Origin: a virus
IMG/VR virus record: IMGVR_UViG_3300033979_000392
Location: 1-41,625 of that record
Length of the DNA stretch: 41,625 nucleotides
Reading direction: 5' to 3' (one strand)
Position numbers and translations under genes: made by a program. Of the stretch, positions 23,873 through 33,054 are shown piece by piece (position 1 is the first letter of the stretch; each line of letters opens with the position of its first letter). The notes under the pieces are model-generated. The model was not told the DNA's origin. It worked only from the letters and a program-made list of their open reading frames with translations, and did not search any database.

Positions 23873-25360
23873 TTACGCCCCCGGGAATTGCAGATAGGGG
23901 CGGAAGATCGCCGCTACCACGTTGAGTTGATTCGCGAAGTCGACCGGGTAGCTGATGTCCAGCCGGTGCGCTTCCGACTCGTTGCGCTCGACGACGAGGT
24001 CTTCGGCGAAGCGCTCGAGGTTCTCGGTGATTGCGTTCGAGACATGGAGCTTGTACCGGCCCACCAAGTGGCCGTGCACCATCGCGGCATCGACCGCCGG
24101 AGTTCCCTGCGACACGACGGCCGCGTTGTCGACGAGGATCTTGCCGCTACAGAACTGACGCGTCGCGCCCTCCATGTCGTCGATGACGTACATGGCCTGA
24201 TGCAGCGTGTTGGTCCACCGAAGCGTTCTGTCGGCGACCCCGTTGCCATCGGTCTTGTAGTGCGTAACCGCGGCCTCGATCCGAAGCTGGCCATACTGGT
24301 CGGTGAAGAGACCTGCGACGCCAGCGAGACCAAGGGTATTGCGCTCGGTCGGCGTGAATCGCGACCCCTCGACTGGGCCCGGCATCGGCTGTCCTAGCGA
24401 GTCGAGCAGCGCCAGATCCATGTACGGGACCGACGGGTGGGCGCGCGTCGACTTGACGATCTGACCCGCGGCCGCCGCCGCAATCTCCCACTCCGGGCAG
24501 GGCGGCGCCGCGAGGCCGAACGTCGATTGGTGAGGCGAGTTGCGCGAGCCCGACCAGGTCGTCAGGTCCGAGACGCTCGCCACCATGCACGAGTAGGCGT
24601 GCGAGCGATTGGCCCGCAGCGCCGACCAGCGATCGAGCAGCTCGGCGTCGAACGCGTCCATGATCGTGTCATCGGTCCGAGGCACCACGATGTGGCGAAC
24701 GTTCTGCGCCGCCATCGCCGTGATGAGAGTCGAGACCGCCGGGTCGGTCGAGCCGCCCGAGACTTGCGTGATGGTGAGCGCCACGCCCGCCGGAAGGACA
24801 TCGCCCGGGTCCGGGTTGACTTCGATTCGGCCAGTGTTGCCGGCGACGCCCGCGTTCTTGGCGGTCAAGGTGACGGTGTCCGTGGACACCGTGGGCACCG
24901 TCGGCAGGTACGTGTGCAGCGCGAGCTCGGCCTGGATGGCCGCGGCGATGGTGTTCGCCGAGTCGCCCGCCGAGACGCCGACGCTGATCCGCTTGCCGAA
25001 TGCTCGGAGCTTGATGACCCCGTCGCCAGTGGCAGCCGCCGTGACCTGGATCGACCCGGTCGCTTTGGTAGTGCCGTTGTCCGCGAGGACCCCGCCCCAG
25101 AGGTCGGCGGTCGGATCGTTGCGCAGGAAGGTCTGGCACATGATCGCGAGCTGGGAGCCCACGCCGAACAAGGCAACGGCCCGCTCCGGACTCGTCACCT
25201 GAACGCAGGTGTTGGCCGTCGCGCTGCCCGCGCTCGTCTTCTGCCCGACGATCCCGACCCGGTGGGCCGCCTCACTCGGGGTCGTGCCCTGCCGGCTGAG
25301 CTGCACGGCGACAAGGGACACGAGCGTCGTGGTCGGGACATCGCTGATCGGGATCGTCAT
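23873..25360 (-). CDS. Contractile tail sheath protein (Mu gpL-like)
   Basis: The 495-residue product has the sheath layout. The N-terminal arm has SDVPTTTLVSLVAVQLSRQG; a beta-sandwich insertion domain (about 95-200) follows. The conserved core has RHIVVPRTDDTIMDAFDAEL and a C-terminal segment with RFTPTERNTLGLAGV...YGQLRIEAAVTHYKT. Start ATG 25360 follows AGGAG. It polymerises around the tube and contracts on infection; it makes the virion a myovirus. Confidence 0.93.
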   Translation of the reverse strand: MTIPISDVPTTTLVSLVAVQLSRQGTTPSEAAHRVGIVGQKTSAGSATANTCVQVTSPERAVALFGVGSQLAIMCQTFLRNDPTADLWGGVLADNGTTKATGSIQVTAAATGDGVIKLRAFGKRISVGVSAGDSANTIAAAIQAELALHTYLPTVPTVSTDTVTLTAKNAGVAGNTGRIEVNPDPGDVLPAGVALTITQVSGGSTDPAVSTLITAMAAQNVRHIVVPRTDDTIMDAFDAELLDRWSALRANRSHAYSCMVASVSDLTTWSGSRNSPHQSTFGLAAPPCPEWEIAAAAAGQIVKSTRAHPSVPYMDLALLDSLGQPMPGPVEGSRFTPTERNTLGLAGVAGLFTDQYGQLRIEAAVTHYKTDGNGVADRTLRWTNTLHQAMYVIDDMEGATRQFCSGKILVDNAAVVSQGTPAVDAAMVHGHLVGRYKLHVSNAITENLERFAEDLVVERNESEAHRLDISYPVDFANQLNVVAAIFRPYLQFPGA

Positions 25361-25363
25361 GAC

Positions 25364-25567
25364 TTACTCCTGCCCTTCGGACGCCGACTCGGCGACCGGC
25401 TCGGCGCGAACGCCGCCGTCTGCGATCCGTGCTCGCCAGTACGGATCGAGATTGACCTCTTCGCCCGTCTTAAGGAGCGCTCTGCCCTGTTTCGGCGTGC
25501 CCGCCGGCCAGAGAATCCGAGCGCCGTCGCGCGGTATGAGTCGGACACGTTCACGTTTCGGAGCCAT
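25364..25567 (-). CDS. Mu gp38-like small protein (DUF2635)
   Basis: The 67-residue product contains RLIPRDGARILWPAG and LKTGEEVNLDPYWRARIADG, the full DUF2635 signature. This small protein lies just before the sheath gene in Mu and relatives; its role in tail assembly is not established. ATG 25567 is coupled to the preceding stop (TGATG). Confidence 0.85.
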   Translation of the reverse strand: MAPKRERVRLIPRDGARILWPAGTPKQGRALLKTGEEVNLDPYWRARIADGGVRAEPVAESASEGQE

Positions 25568-26157
25568 CACGCCTCCAGGTCTTGCAGGTCGACCGTCGCG
25601 ATCGTCGCGTCGTCGGTCGTGATCGTGGCGACGACGCGCTCAAGCGCATCGCCACCTGTATATGCCGGCCGGACGACTCGGCGTTTGATTTCGTGCACTT
25701 GGCGAAAGCGGCCCAGGCGTATGCCTGACTCGTCTTTGTAGACCGCCTTGTCGGTCGGCCTAGGCTCGAGTCCCTCGCCCGCACCCGATCCCTGGCGGTA
25801 CTGCACCAGCCAGTCGCCGTCCTGCCACAGCGCGACGAACGCTTGCTCCTCAAGCGTATCGAGGCGGGCCGCCAACGCCGCGTCAGACTCACCGTCCGTC
25901 GGCACCACATAGCCCTGAACAACGAGATCGAGGATCTCGACGAAGTCGTTCTTACTGTGGCTCCTCAGCTCACGCTGCACCCCACCAGTCTCGACGACGA
26001 GCATTGGCGTGACGTCGGCCGTGACGCTCCCGTCTTGCGTATCGGCTTGGATCCCGCGGGTCATCGAGTCGCGAACGCGCGTGCTCGCGATGGTCCCCGC
26101 GGCTGCCAGCCGCGTGATCGCATCGGTCCGCACTGTAGTCGCCCACGCTGCCGGCAC
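25567..26157 (-). CDS. Tail terminator/completion protein, Mu gp37-like position
   Basis: The 196-residue product starts at GTG 26157. It has an N-terminal helix pair (DAITRLAAAGTIASTRV), then strands with TPMLVVET and FVEILDLVVQGYV, and a C-terminal beta strand region ending DATIATVDLQDLEA. This resembles gpU-like tail terminators. The position between the head-tail connector and DUF2635 supports the assignment; sequence evidence alone is moderate. Confidence 0.7.
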   Translation of the reverse strand: MPAAWATTVRTDAITRLAAAGTIASTRVRDSMTRGIQADTQDGSVTADVTPMLVVETGGVQRELRSHSKNDFVEILDLVVQGYVVPTDGESDAALAARLDTLEEQAFVALWQDGDWLVQYRQGSGAGEGLEPRPTDKAVYKDESGIRLGRFRQVHEIKRRVVRPAYTGGDALERVVATITTDDATIATVDLQDLEA

Positions 26158-26160
26158 AGG

Positions 26161-26481
26161 TCACCGCCTCAAGATCAGGATCAACGCGCCAACCCCGTTG
26201 GGGCGGGCTTCGGTGATCGTGTAGGTGATGCCGCGGACCGTGACTGTGTCGACGTCGACGGTGATCGCGGCATCGTCGAACTGCTCGCGTTGAACGCAGA
26301 TCTGAGTCGGAGTCTCGATTACCGCTGGCCCGTCAGAGAGGACCTCTTCTCGAGCGGTTGCGGAATCGAACTCACCCCGGATCGAGTACTCTTCGCCGCC
26401 GATGGTCAGGGTCGCCGACTCACCCCAGACACGCCCACTCGTTCGTTGGGCGAGTCTTGCGAGCCGGTCGAACCTGGCCAC
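26161..26481 (-). CDS. Head-tail joining protein (FII-like)
   Basis: The 106-residue product starts at GTG 26481 directly after the TAA of the decoration gene. It has a helical beginning (FDRLARLAQRT), then a beta-barrel pattern: ATLTIGGEEYSIRGEFD, a loop and TVDVDTVTVRGITYTITE...GALILILRR. This is the layout of lambda gpFII-type connectors. It would join the head neck to the tail terminator. Confidence 0.75.
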   Translation of the reverse strand: MARFDRLARLAQRTSGRVWGESATLTIGGEEYSIRGEFDSATAREEVLSDGPAVIETPTQICVQREQFDDAAITVDVDTVTVRGITYTITEARPNGVGALILILRR

Positions 26482-27237
26482 TTAGGTGAAGGTCCCGAGC
26501 AGGATCCACTCGACCCAGACGACGAGGACCGAGTCCGTGTTGCTCGTGCCCTCGACCGCGACGGTCGCGCGGATCTTCCGCTCGGCCGTGGTCGGCGCCA
26601 GGACCGCCGCGGACGCGGCGACCGGCGTGCCGGTCGCGTCCCAGGTGGTGCCCGAGCTGATCGCCGTGGCCGCCTTCAGGCTCGCGGCGCTGTCCTCGGT
26701 GCCGAGCGCGATCGTCGCACCGTCCGTCGTCGGGGACGCGAAGTTGTTGCGCAGCACCTTGTAGATGTAGCGCAGGGGCAGCGCACCGGCGGGGATGAGC
26801 CCGCCCTCCAGGTCGTGCGCGCCCGTGGTCAGCCCGCCGTTGCCGTCGAGCCAGCCGCACGTCCATCCGGAAAGCGCGTGATCCATCGGACGGAGTTGCA
26901 CGCGCACCTTCGTCGCCGAGGACGCGGCCGCCTCGATGCAAACGCCGATGAACGGACCGAGCGGCTTGCCCGTAGCGACCTCGTTCTCCCGGTCCCAGTA
27001 GACGCGGGCACCGAACGCGATGGCCTCGGCCGCCTCGTGAGGCGTGTCGGCAATCGCGGCCGAGACCTTGTCGAGCCGAAGCTGGCCCGCCGTCTCGAGA
27101 GCCACCTTGGCGCCACTGGCCGCGTCCGAGTAGGGCACGCCGAACAGGTTCGGCGCGATCACGAGCGGCTCGCCACTGACGAGCGCGGACGGCGCCGTCA
27201 ACGTGACTCGAGTCGACTCCGAAACTCCATTCTGCAT
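26482..27237 (-). CDS. Capsid decoration protein (DUF2190) with C-terminal extension
   Basis: Residues 10-110 match DUF2190: TLTAPSALVSGEPLVIAPNLFGVPYSDAASG, VALETAGQLRLDKV, GARVYWD. DUF2190 is the beta-tulip decoration fold of many phages. Residues 115-251 form a second beta-rich, Ala/Thr-rich domain that ends with VLVVWVEWILLGTFT. It is longer than usual decoration proteins (about 110 residues), so two domains are inferred. Start ATG 27237 follows AGGAGAG. It is separated from the capsid gene by a hairpin terminator. Confidence 0.82.
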   Translation of the reverse strand: MQNGVSESTRVTLTAPSALVSGEPLVIAPNLFGVPYSDAASGAKVALETAGQLRLDKVSAAIADTPHEAAEAIAFGARVYWDRENEVATGKPLGPFIGVCIEAAASSATKVRVQLRPMDHALSGWTCGWLDGNGGLTTGAHDLEGGLIPAGALPLRYIYKVLRNNFASPTTDGATIALGTEDSAASLKAATAISSGTTWDATGTPVAASAAVLAPTTAERKIRATVAVEGTSNTDSVLVVWVEWILLGTFT

Positions 27238-27268
27238 GCCTCTCTCCTCTTGCGCCGGTGGCCCGGCA

Positions 27269-27290
27269 GGGAGCCCGCTACCGGGCTCCC
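27269..27290 (-). terminator. Hairpin between capsid and decoration genes
   Basis: A perfect 9-bp stem (GGGAGCCCG and CGGGCTCCC) with a 4-base loop lies 11 bases after the capsid stop. No T-tract follows, so it is an attenuator or mRNA stabiliser rather than a full intrinsic terminator. It may set the ratio of capsid to downstream transcripts. Confidence 0.65.
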
Positions 27291-27300
27291 GTTGGATTGG

Positions 27301-29334
27301 TTACGCGCCGGCGTTGCGAGCGCAGCCGCGGAAGCTGAGCGCGTTGGCCTTCGCCGCGACGCGGACGATCGTCTCGACGCCGCGCGACCGCTCGTCGAAG
27401 ATCTGGTCGACGAGGACGCCTTCGTTGCCGAGGACCGCTTCGCCGAAGCACGGGTGCATGCCCGGATCCGCGAAGCCGTAGAACGACGTGGTCGACGTGA
27501 TGTGCGGCGACGCGACGTGACGCTTGCGGATGCTCTCGGTCACGACGCCGCTCGACGTCGTCGGCATGTAGCCGTTGGTGGCCAGGAGCTGCTCCATCTT
27601 GTGCTCGAGCGTGGTGCCCGTGAGCCAGAGCGCGATCTCCGCGTCGAGCTTCAGCGAGCCGCCTTCGAGGTCGGTCACGCTGCTCTGCTCGCGGACCTTC
27701 TTCCGGAGCTCCGCCAGAAGGTCAGCCGACAGGGCCCCCGTCGTGCCGACGTTGCCGTTGGCCGTGCTGAAGAGGTACGTGCCGGCCTCGTTCTGGGTGA
27801 GCTGAGGACCCGAGCCGCTGTTCTGCTGCAGGAGCGCGTACATCTTCGCGTCGCGGAACGCGCTGATGCGGCGGCCGTAGTTCCGGAAGGTGCGGCCGAT
27901 GATCCCGTAGCGGTCATTGACGCCCGCCTTGCGGCTGAACTTGATCCGACGCCCCCACTCGGTGAGAGAGATCGGCTCGCCCTTCTCCGCGATCGTACCC
28001 TCGGTCGGCACGCCCGACTCGGGCACCTCCTCGAGGTCCGGGAACTCCGAGAGATCGACGTACTTCGTCTCTCGGAAGTCGCCCATCGGGATGGGGATCG
28101 ACCAGTACTGGTAGGTCGTCGGCTGGGCCTTGACGCCGTCCATGATGACGAGCTCGGTGGCCGAGCCGAAGACGATGTCGAGGTCGTCGATCGTCACCTC
28201 GCCCAGGCGCTCGACGAAGTTCTGCTCGTACTTCGGCCGGCTCAGGCGGTAGCGCATCACCGACTCGGCCGTCGTCGAGTGGAGTCGCGCGTACTCCATG
28301 ATCTCGCCGTCGTCGAGGTGGCCGAACTTCACGCCCTTGCGGGAGAGCACGCCTTCAGCCAGGCGCCGCTGCGAGAGGTTCGGCACGTTCTCGTGGAGGT
28401 ACTGCCGCTCGTCGTCCTTGAGCTTGACGCTCTCGGCGCCCATCTCGATGGCGAGCGCCTTGACCAGCATCTTGCCGAGCTTGTGTCGGCCTTCGCTCTT
28501 GACCGACGCGCCCTGCTGCCCGTGCACGACCTGCTCGGCGTCCCACGCCAGACGAGCATCGACGAACTTGGGCCCGATCTCGGAGATCGGAAGCTCGCTC
28601 TCGGCGAACTTCTCGATCATCGCGTCGAGCTTTTCTTGCCCGATCGGAGCCGCGATCCGCGACGCCGCCTTGATCGCTCGGAGTCGCTCCTTCTGCTCGT
28701 TCAGGAGCTGAGCGCGGAGCTGCGCCTTCTCCGCATCGGTCGGTGCATACGCGGTCGTCATCGGTGGATCTCCTGCGCCGTGGTCGGCCGAGAGGGTCTG
28801 TGCGCCGGGGTCAGCCCCGACCGTCACGAATGAAAGTTCGTAGGGCGTCCACTTCATGGCCCGAAGACGCGTCACCGTCTGGCCTGCGACGCCCTTCTTC
28901 GAGATGTACGCCAGCGTCGACCGGTCGATGTCGGCGCCCATGGACAGGTTCTTGCGGATCCCGTCCTTCACGTCCTGAACGAATGCGGCAAGAGCCGGGT
29001 CCCGCGAGAACTGCACGCGGGCTTTGCCCATGCCATTCTCGACCCGCGCCGTGTTCTCCATGACCTTGCCGATCTGAGCGTCCGACGTGTGATCGCGATG
29101 GTCCTTCAGGACTGCCGCGCCCGCGTTGTATCGGCTCAGATCGACCCCGGCGAAGTCGAACGACAGGAAGAACTCGCCGTCCTCCCAGTTGTACCGTGCG
29201 ACTTCTGCGCCGGTGTACCAGGTGACCTCGATCGAATTCGTCTCATCATCCCACGTCCCGGGGACAAACGACGCCGCCGTGCGGGGCTTCGATTTGAGCT
29301 GGTCGAGATGAAGGCGGTCGATCATGACGACCAC
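27301..29334 (-). CDS. Prohead protease-major capsid protein fusion
   Basis: Residues 1-185 are an HK97/assemblin-type serine protease: H79 in VLKDHRDH and S131 in KNLSMGAD are the likely catalytic pair. Residues about 186-390 are charged helix, suitable as an internal scaffold (delta-like) domain. Residues about 390-677 are an HK97-fold capsid protein of the Mu gpT/lambda-like class (GEPISLTEWGRRIKFSR, YALLQQNSG, DLEGGSLKLDAEIALWL). The protease is expected to cut itself and the scaffold off mature capsid. GTG 29334 is used; ATG 29325 is the alternative, both with poor ribosome sites. Confidence 0.85.
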   Translation of the reverse strand: MVVMIDRLHLDQLKSKPRTAASFVPGTWDDETNSIEVTWYTGAEVARYNWEDGEFFLSFDFAGVDLSRYNAGAAVLKDHRDHTSDAQIGKVMENTARVENGMGKARVQFSRDPALAAFVQDVKDGIRKNLSMGADIDRSTLAYISKKGVAGQTVTRLRAMKWTPYELSFVTVGADPGAQTLSADHGAGDPPMTTAYAPTDAEKAQLRAQLLNEQKERLRAIKAASRIAAPIGQEKLDAMIEKFAESELPISEIGPKFVDARLAWDAEQVVHGQQGASVKSEGRHKLGKMLVKALAIEMGAESVKLKDDERQYLHENVPNLSQRRLAEGVLSRKGVKFGHLDDGEIMEYARLHSTTAESVMRYRLSRPKYEQNFVERLGEVTIDDLDIVFGSATELVIMDGVKAQPTTYQYWSIPIPMGDFRETKYVDLSEFPDLEEVPESGVPTEGTIAEKGEPISLTEWGRRIKFSRKAGVNDRYGIIGRTFRNYGRRISAFRDAKMYALLQQNSGSGPQLTQNEAGTYLFSTANGNVGTTGALSADLLAELRKKVREQSSVTDLEGGSLKLDAEIALWLTGTTLEHKMEQLLATNGYMPTTSSGVVTESIRKRHVASPHITSTTSFYGFADPGMHPCFGEAVLGNEGVLVDQIFDERSRGVETIVRVAAKANALSFRGCARNAGA

Positions 29335-29341
29335 GCTACAC

Positions 29342-29361
29342 CTGAACCCCTGAGCAGTGAA
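29342..29361 (-). repeat. 20-bp intergenic motif, copy 1
   Basis: The forward reading is ctgaacccctgagcagtgaa, which differs from 34627-34646 in two of 20 bases. It lies in the short gap before the capsid gene on the leftward strand. On that strand it reads as a TTCACT followed by a G-rich spacer and TTCAG, so it may be part of a promoter, activator site or mRNA processing site. Confidence 0.5.
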
Positions 29362-29384
29362 AATGCCTTACGCTGTGTGCCGTG

Positions 29385-30869
29385 CTACGGAGCCGAGTTG
29401 CGCTCCGGATCGGCTGGCGACTGCTGCGTCTGTCCGCTCGACGTGGTCATCGATGGCAGGCAATCCAGCACGATCCCGCGCTTCTTCGCTTCCTCGTTCT
29501 GACGCTGCAGACGGTCCCAAACCACCGACGGATCGTGACCCTCTTCCTCCCAGACCCGCTCGATGTCGGTGAGGCCGTTTCTGAGCTGAAGGTTCGTGGC
29601 CTTCGCCTCCGCGGCGCGATCGACTTCCGAGAACGGGGGATAGACGGACCGCATCGGGTAGTTGACCCGGTACGATCCACCGCCACGGATCGTCCGCTCG
29701 GAGCTCATCGCCGCGCGCGGGATGAGACCCGCCGCGACCCCAGCGTCGATGAACCACACGTAGACGCGGCGCATCGCCATCGGCACGACGATCTCGCGTT
29801 GAATGAACCGCACCAGCGCCCTGTGATCGATCTGGCCCGCCTTGTAGCTCGTCCAGTTCGTACGCGAGAGGTCGGCGGTGAGTTGCTCGTATGTGACGCC
29901 GAGCGCGGCCGCGACTTTGCCCACCTCGTCGCGCTTCAGCGCATCGAACGTCGTTCCGACCGGGCTGTGAATCTTCACGTCCTGCCCCGCCTTGAGGTAC
30001 GTCCACGTCCCCGGGATGAAGTGCTCGAGCACTTCGTCATCGTCGTTCGTGTTGCCTTCGTCGTCAGGGTTGCCAGTGATCCCGGCGCCGTCCTCATCGC
30101 CGGAGGTCGTCACCACGCCCATGAACGCAGACTCACCGATCGCCCGTGTCCGCTGAGCGTCGCCCAGGACCTGCAGGTCTCGAATATTGACCAGCGCTGG
30201 CGTCGCGAACGGGATGCCCCGGGTCTGTCCGATCTCCTGCGGGACGAACACGTGCGCCAGGACCTGCTCGGGCACACGGACGATCCGCCCGTCGGCGAAG
30301 TCGCCGTTGGGGAGCTCTCGCCACAGGTGATAGGCCAGCAGACGGCCGATCGAATCGAACTCGATGCCTTGGGTGATCCGCCCGCCGCGTTCGGTGCGCT
30401 GTGTCAGGTGGGTTGCGATGTGACCGATGTCGAGCGTTTCGAGTTGCAGAGGGACCGTCAGCCCGTCTTCGATGCGCCGAGCTCGTGCGCGCAGAATCGC
30501 GCCGCCGCCGCCCAGCATCCCGCCGATGAGCTGCCACATGAGACCGGAGAACGTCAGGTAGCCCGACGTTGATGCCTCTTTCTCCCACTCGTCCCAGAGC
30601 TGATCGATATCGCGGTTCAGAACCGGGTCGTTCGTGCCCGCGCGCGGCCGGACTCCAGCAATGGCCATCGAGAGCTTGCGGAGCGCCGTCGCAGCAAGAA
30701 TGTCGTTACGTGCCATGTCGACCGAACGCGCTCGGAGTCGATCGCCCTGGCGTCGGGTCAGCGAGTCGACTGCGCGAGGCGTTACCGCCGACCAGTCCGC
30801 GTGGCGTCCCTCCGTGCTCGCCGCATCGAAGTTGAGGCTCGCGTGCTTCATGCCCAGACTGCCCAGCAT
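29385..30869 (-). CDS. Portal protein (lambda gpB family)
   Basis: The 494-residue product has the Phage_portal_2 pattern: early RARSVDMARNDILAATALRKL, RGIPFATPALVNIRDLQVLGDAQ (conserved crown helix), LKRDEVGKVAAALGVTYEQL and DLSRTNWTSYKAGQID. It forms the dodecameric DNA gate at one capsid vertex. It overlaps the gpW-like connector upstream (TGATG) and is followed by the protease-capsid gene, as in lambda. Confidence 0.92.
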   Translation of the reverse strand: MLGSLGMKHASLNFDAASTEGRHADWSAVTPRAVDSLTRRQGDRLRARSVDMARNDILAATALRKLSMAIAGVRPRAGTNDPVLNRDIDQLWDEWEKEASTSGYLTFSGLMWQLIGGMLGGGGAILRARARRIEDGLTVPLQLETLDIGHIATHLTQRTERGGRITQGIEFDSIGRLLAYHLWRELPNGDFADGRIVRVPEQVLAHVFVPQEIGQTRGIPFATPALVNIRDLQVLGDAQRTRAIGESAFMGVVTTSGDEDGAGITGNPDDEGNTNDDDEVLEHFIPGTWTYLKAGQDVKIHSPVGTTFDALKRDEVGKVAAALGVTYEQLTADLSRTNWTSYKAGQIDHRALVRFIQREIVVPMAMRRVYVWFIDAGVAAGLIPRAAMSSERTIRGGGSYRVNYPMRSVYPPFSEVDRAAEAKATNLQLRNGLTDIERVWEEEGHDPSVVWDRLQRQNEEAKKRGIVLDCLPSMTTSSGQTQQSPADPERNSAP

Positions 30870-31090
30870 CAGAGCCCCCTTCCGACCGTCATGCGTCCGA
30901 CTCTCCGACGAGTCGGTGTCTGTCCCAACAGCCGCTGCAGTCGGTTCCGCGCCCGGATCATGGCGTCCTCGCCACGGAACGTGGTCGCCCGCGTGGAGCC
31001 ACCCGTGGTGATCGTCACCGACGCCGCGCCCGTGTCGATGGCCTCTTCGAGTTCGTCTAGCCTCTGCTGGAGTTCGGCAGTCGTCGCCAC
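30869..31090 (-). CDS. Head-tail joining protein gpW-like
   Basis: The product of 73 residues (from GTG 31090; GTG 31102 gives 77) has an N-terminal helix (TTAELQQRLDELEEAI), a two-strand hairpin (SVTITTGGSTRATTF) and a C-terminal helix. This is the gpW fold. It sits between terminase and portal as in lambda and overlaps the terminase end by over 30 bases. gpW plugs the portal after packaging. Confidence 0.8.
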   Translation of the reverse strand: MATTAELQQRLDELEEAIDTGAASVTITTGGSTRATTFRGEDAMIRARNRLQRLLGQTPTRRRVGRMTVGRGL

Positions 31091-33054
31091 GAGTCCCCCC
31101 ACGGCGACGACTTGGCCGCCTTCTTCTTTGGCGCCTTGGGAGGCGCTGCCTTCACTATCGCCGCTGGCGAACCACTGCGCAACGGTTCAGTGTAAACCAC
31201 CGGGCACGGCGGCAGATCGTCTCGCTCCCCGCAGGGCAGAGGCAGCCGTCTGTAGTCGAGGGACAGGAACGCCGCGTAGGCCCCGACGAAACAGTCGAGC
31301 GCCTCGTTGCGGTCGTGGCCCTTTTTGAGTCGCCACCGAGCCACACTGCGCCCGGTCGCGTCGGCCGTCCGCACGCGCTCCTCGGCGCAGAGCTGGGTGT
31401 AGTACTCGGGCTGTATCGTTGGCGTCGTTTCACGCGGGAAACGGATCATTGGCGGATCATCTTTGGCCAGGCGAAGCATCAGGTCTCGCTTCGCCCGCGA
31501 CACGTTGATCGGAATCTGGTGCAGCGTCCCCTTCTTCTTCGCGATCTTCTGGTGCCAGATAGGCCGGTTGTCGTTCTCGCCCTGCGGTGATGACAGGCCC
31601 TTCGTCAAAAACTGCCGGCGCTTCTGCCATCCGTACGCCCGGCTGGCCGCCGCCGCCGCGTCCCAGTGCGACCCCGACCCGGTGTCGATACCGCCTGCGC
31701 TGATCGAGAGCATGCCCGCCGGCGTCCGGAATCGGCGCGTGATGATCTCGTTCGCCTCGCCCCACACGGCATGACCGCGCGTCGGCGGGTCGCCGAACAG
31801 AATCCAGTGACCGATGAGCGCGGCCTCGTTCCGAACTGTCCAGCCCCAGACCGACACCTCGAGTCGATCCTCTTGGACGTCCACGAACGAGGTCAGCGCC
31901 TGGACCCATGCCGGGACCTCGAGGCGCTGCCCCGCACCCCAGCCGGCCTCGGCGCGCTGCGCGAGCGAGTCGGGGTCGACGACGGCACCGCTGCCGTGAC
32001 GCCAGGCCTCGGCCAGGTCGAGCGTAATGAAGTCGCGCATCAGAACCGGGTCTTTCTTCGCGGCGAGGAACTTGCCGGCGAGCTTGCCCCAGTCGACCCA
32101 CGGGCTGTAGAGCGCATTGAGCCGAAAGCCTCGCGCTCGAGGTAGCGTCGCCGTCGCAGTTGCGCGCCATCGACCAGCGGCCAGCATGTCGGTCTTGTGC
32201 CGGTGCTCTATCCAGTGCCCGCACTCGGAGCACTCGTAGCAGGCCTCGGCGGGCTCGCCTTCGCGCCACACGACGCCGCCCAGCCGGTCGGGCGACTTAC
32301 GGAACTTCAGCTCCTGGTATGTCCCGCACTCGGGGCAAGGGACCTCGTACACGCACTGGTCGGTCTTTGCGTACCACTCATCGATGGGGCTATCCCCTTC
32401 GTCGGTCGGCGTCGAAACCAGTCCGATTTTGCGATTGAGGAAGTTCTGCGAACGGTGCTCGACGATGTGCACCGGCGAGCCCTCGCCCTCGAGCTCGCGC
32501 GGAAATCGGTTCAGCTCGTCGAGCAGCAGCACGCCGCACGGCTTCGAAGCGAGCGCCGCCTTCGACGTCGCCGGCAACAGGAAGAGCATCCCGCCCGGGA
32601 ACTTCTTCGCGTTGATCGCGTCCTTGCCCTTGCGTCCGTCCGCATCCTTCGAGTGTTGCCCGCCGACGAGGGCGCGGAGCGCGGGCGAGGCCTTGATACC
32701 GTCGTCGACGCGCTGCTCGCTGAAGTCGTTGCACGCCTGCTCGTTCGGCAGAACGTAGGCGATCGGGCGCGGAAACTGGTGCATGTAGAAGTACAGGACC
32801 GTGAGCAAGAGCTCCGTTTTTCCCACCTGGGTTCCGGTCAGGAACACCACCCATTCGGTCGGGTTGTCCGGGTGAAAGCACTCCATGATCTCGCGGTCGT
32901 AGGGAACACGATCCGTCGACCATGGACCCGGCTCTGGCGAACTCATCGACGACAGGTGGCGGTGGAGGTCGGCCCAGTCCGCGATGCTGATCGTCATCTT
33001 CGGATAGAGCCGCGCCGCAAGAGCGCGGACTGCGGCTCGAAGTTCAGGATGCAC
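31057..33054 (-). CDS. Terminase large subunit (GpA family)
   Basis: The start is GTG 33054, inside the small-subunit end. Visible parts of the 665-residue product are: Walker A TGTQVGKT (73-80); Walker B VLLLDE (175-180); a pair of zinc-type CxxC motifs (CPEC, CYECSEC, about 230-265); and an endonuclease domain opening with FVDVQEDRLEVSVWGW and an SGG-I-DTGSGSH segment. It packages DNA by ATP hydrolysis and cuts concatemers. GpA-type enzymes usually act at cos sites. Reading further upstream to 33315 only adds an Arg-rich shadow of the small-subunit gene. Confidence 0.93.
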   Translation of the reverse strand: MHPELRAAVRALAARLYPKMTISIADWADLHRHLSSMSSPEPGPWSTDRVPYDREIMECFHPDNPTEWVVFLTGTQVGKTELLLTVLYFYMHQFPRPIAYVLPNEQACNDFSEQRVDDGIKASPALRALVGGQHSKDADGRKGKDAINAKKFPGGMLFLLPATSKAALASKPCGVLLLDELNRFPRELEGEGSPVHIVEHRSQNFLNRKIGLVSTPTDEGDSPIDEWYAKTDQCVYEVPCPECGTYQELKFRKSPDRLGGVVWREGEPAEACYECSECGHWIEHRHKTDMLAAGRWRATATATLPRARGFRLNALYSPWVDWGKLAGKFLAAKKDPVLMRDFITLDLAEAWRHGSGAVVDPDSLAQRAEAGWGAGQRLEVPAWVQALTSFVDVQEDRLEVSVWGWTVRNEAALIGHWILFGDPPTRGHAVWGEANEIITRRFRTPAGMLSISAGGIDTGSGSHWDAAAAASRAYGWQKRRQFLTKGLSSPQGENDNRPIWHQKIAKKKGTLHQIPINVSRAKRDLMLRLAKDDPPMIRFPRETTPTIQPEYYTQLCAEERVRTADATGRSVARWRLKKGHDRNEALDCFVGAYAAFLSLDYRRLPLPCGERDDLPPCPVVYTEPLRSGSPAAIVKAAPPKAPKKKAAKSSPWGDSWRRLPNSSRG

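Noticed and set aside
27269-27290. Intrinsic terminator in the strict sense
   Set aside because: The stem is strong but no T-tract follows, so it is listed as a hairpin with attenuating or stabilising role only.
25843-28833. Very long open frame on the forward strand (996 codons)
   Set aside because: It is antisense to the capsid, decoration and connector genes, is His/Arg/Leu-rich shadow sequence typical of high-GC DNA, and has no recognisable domain.
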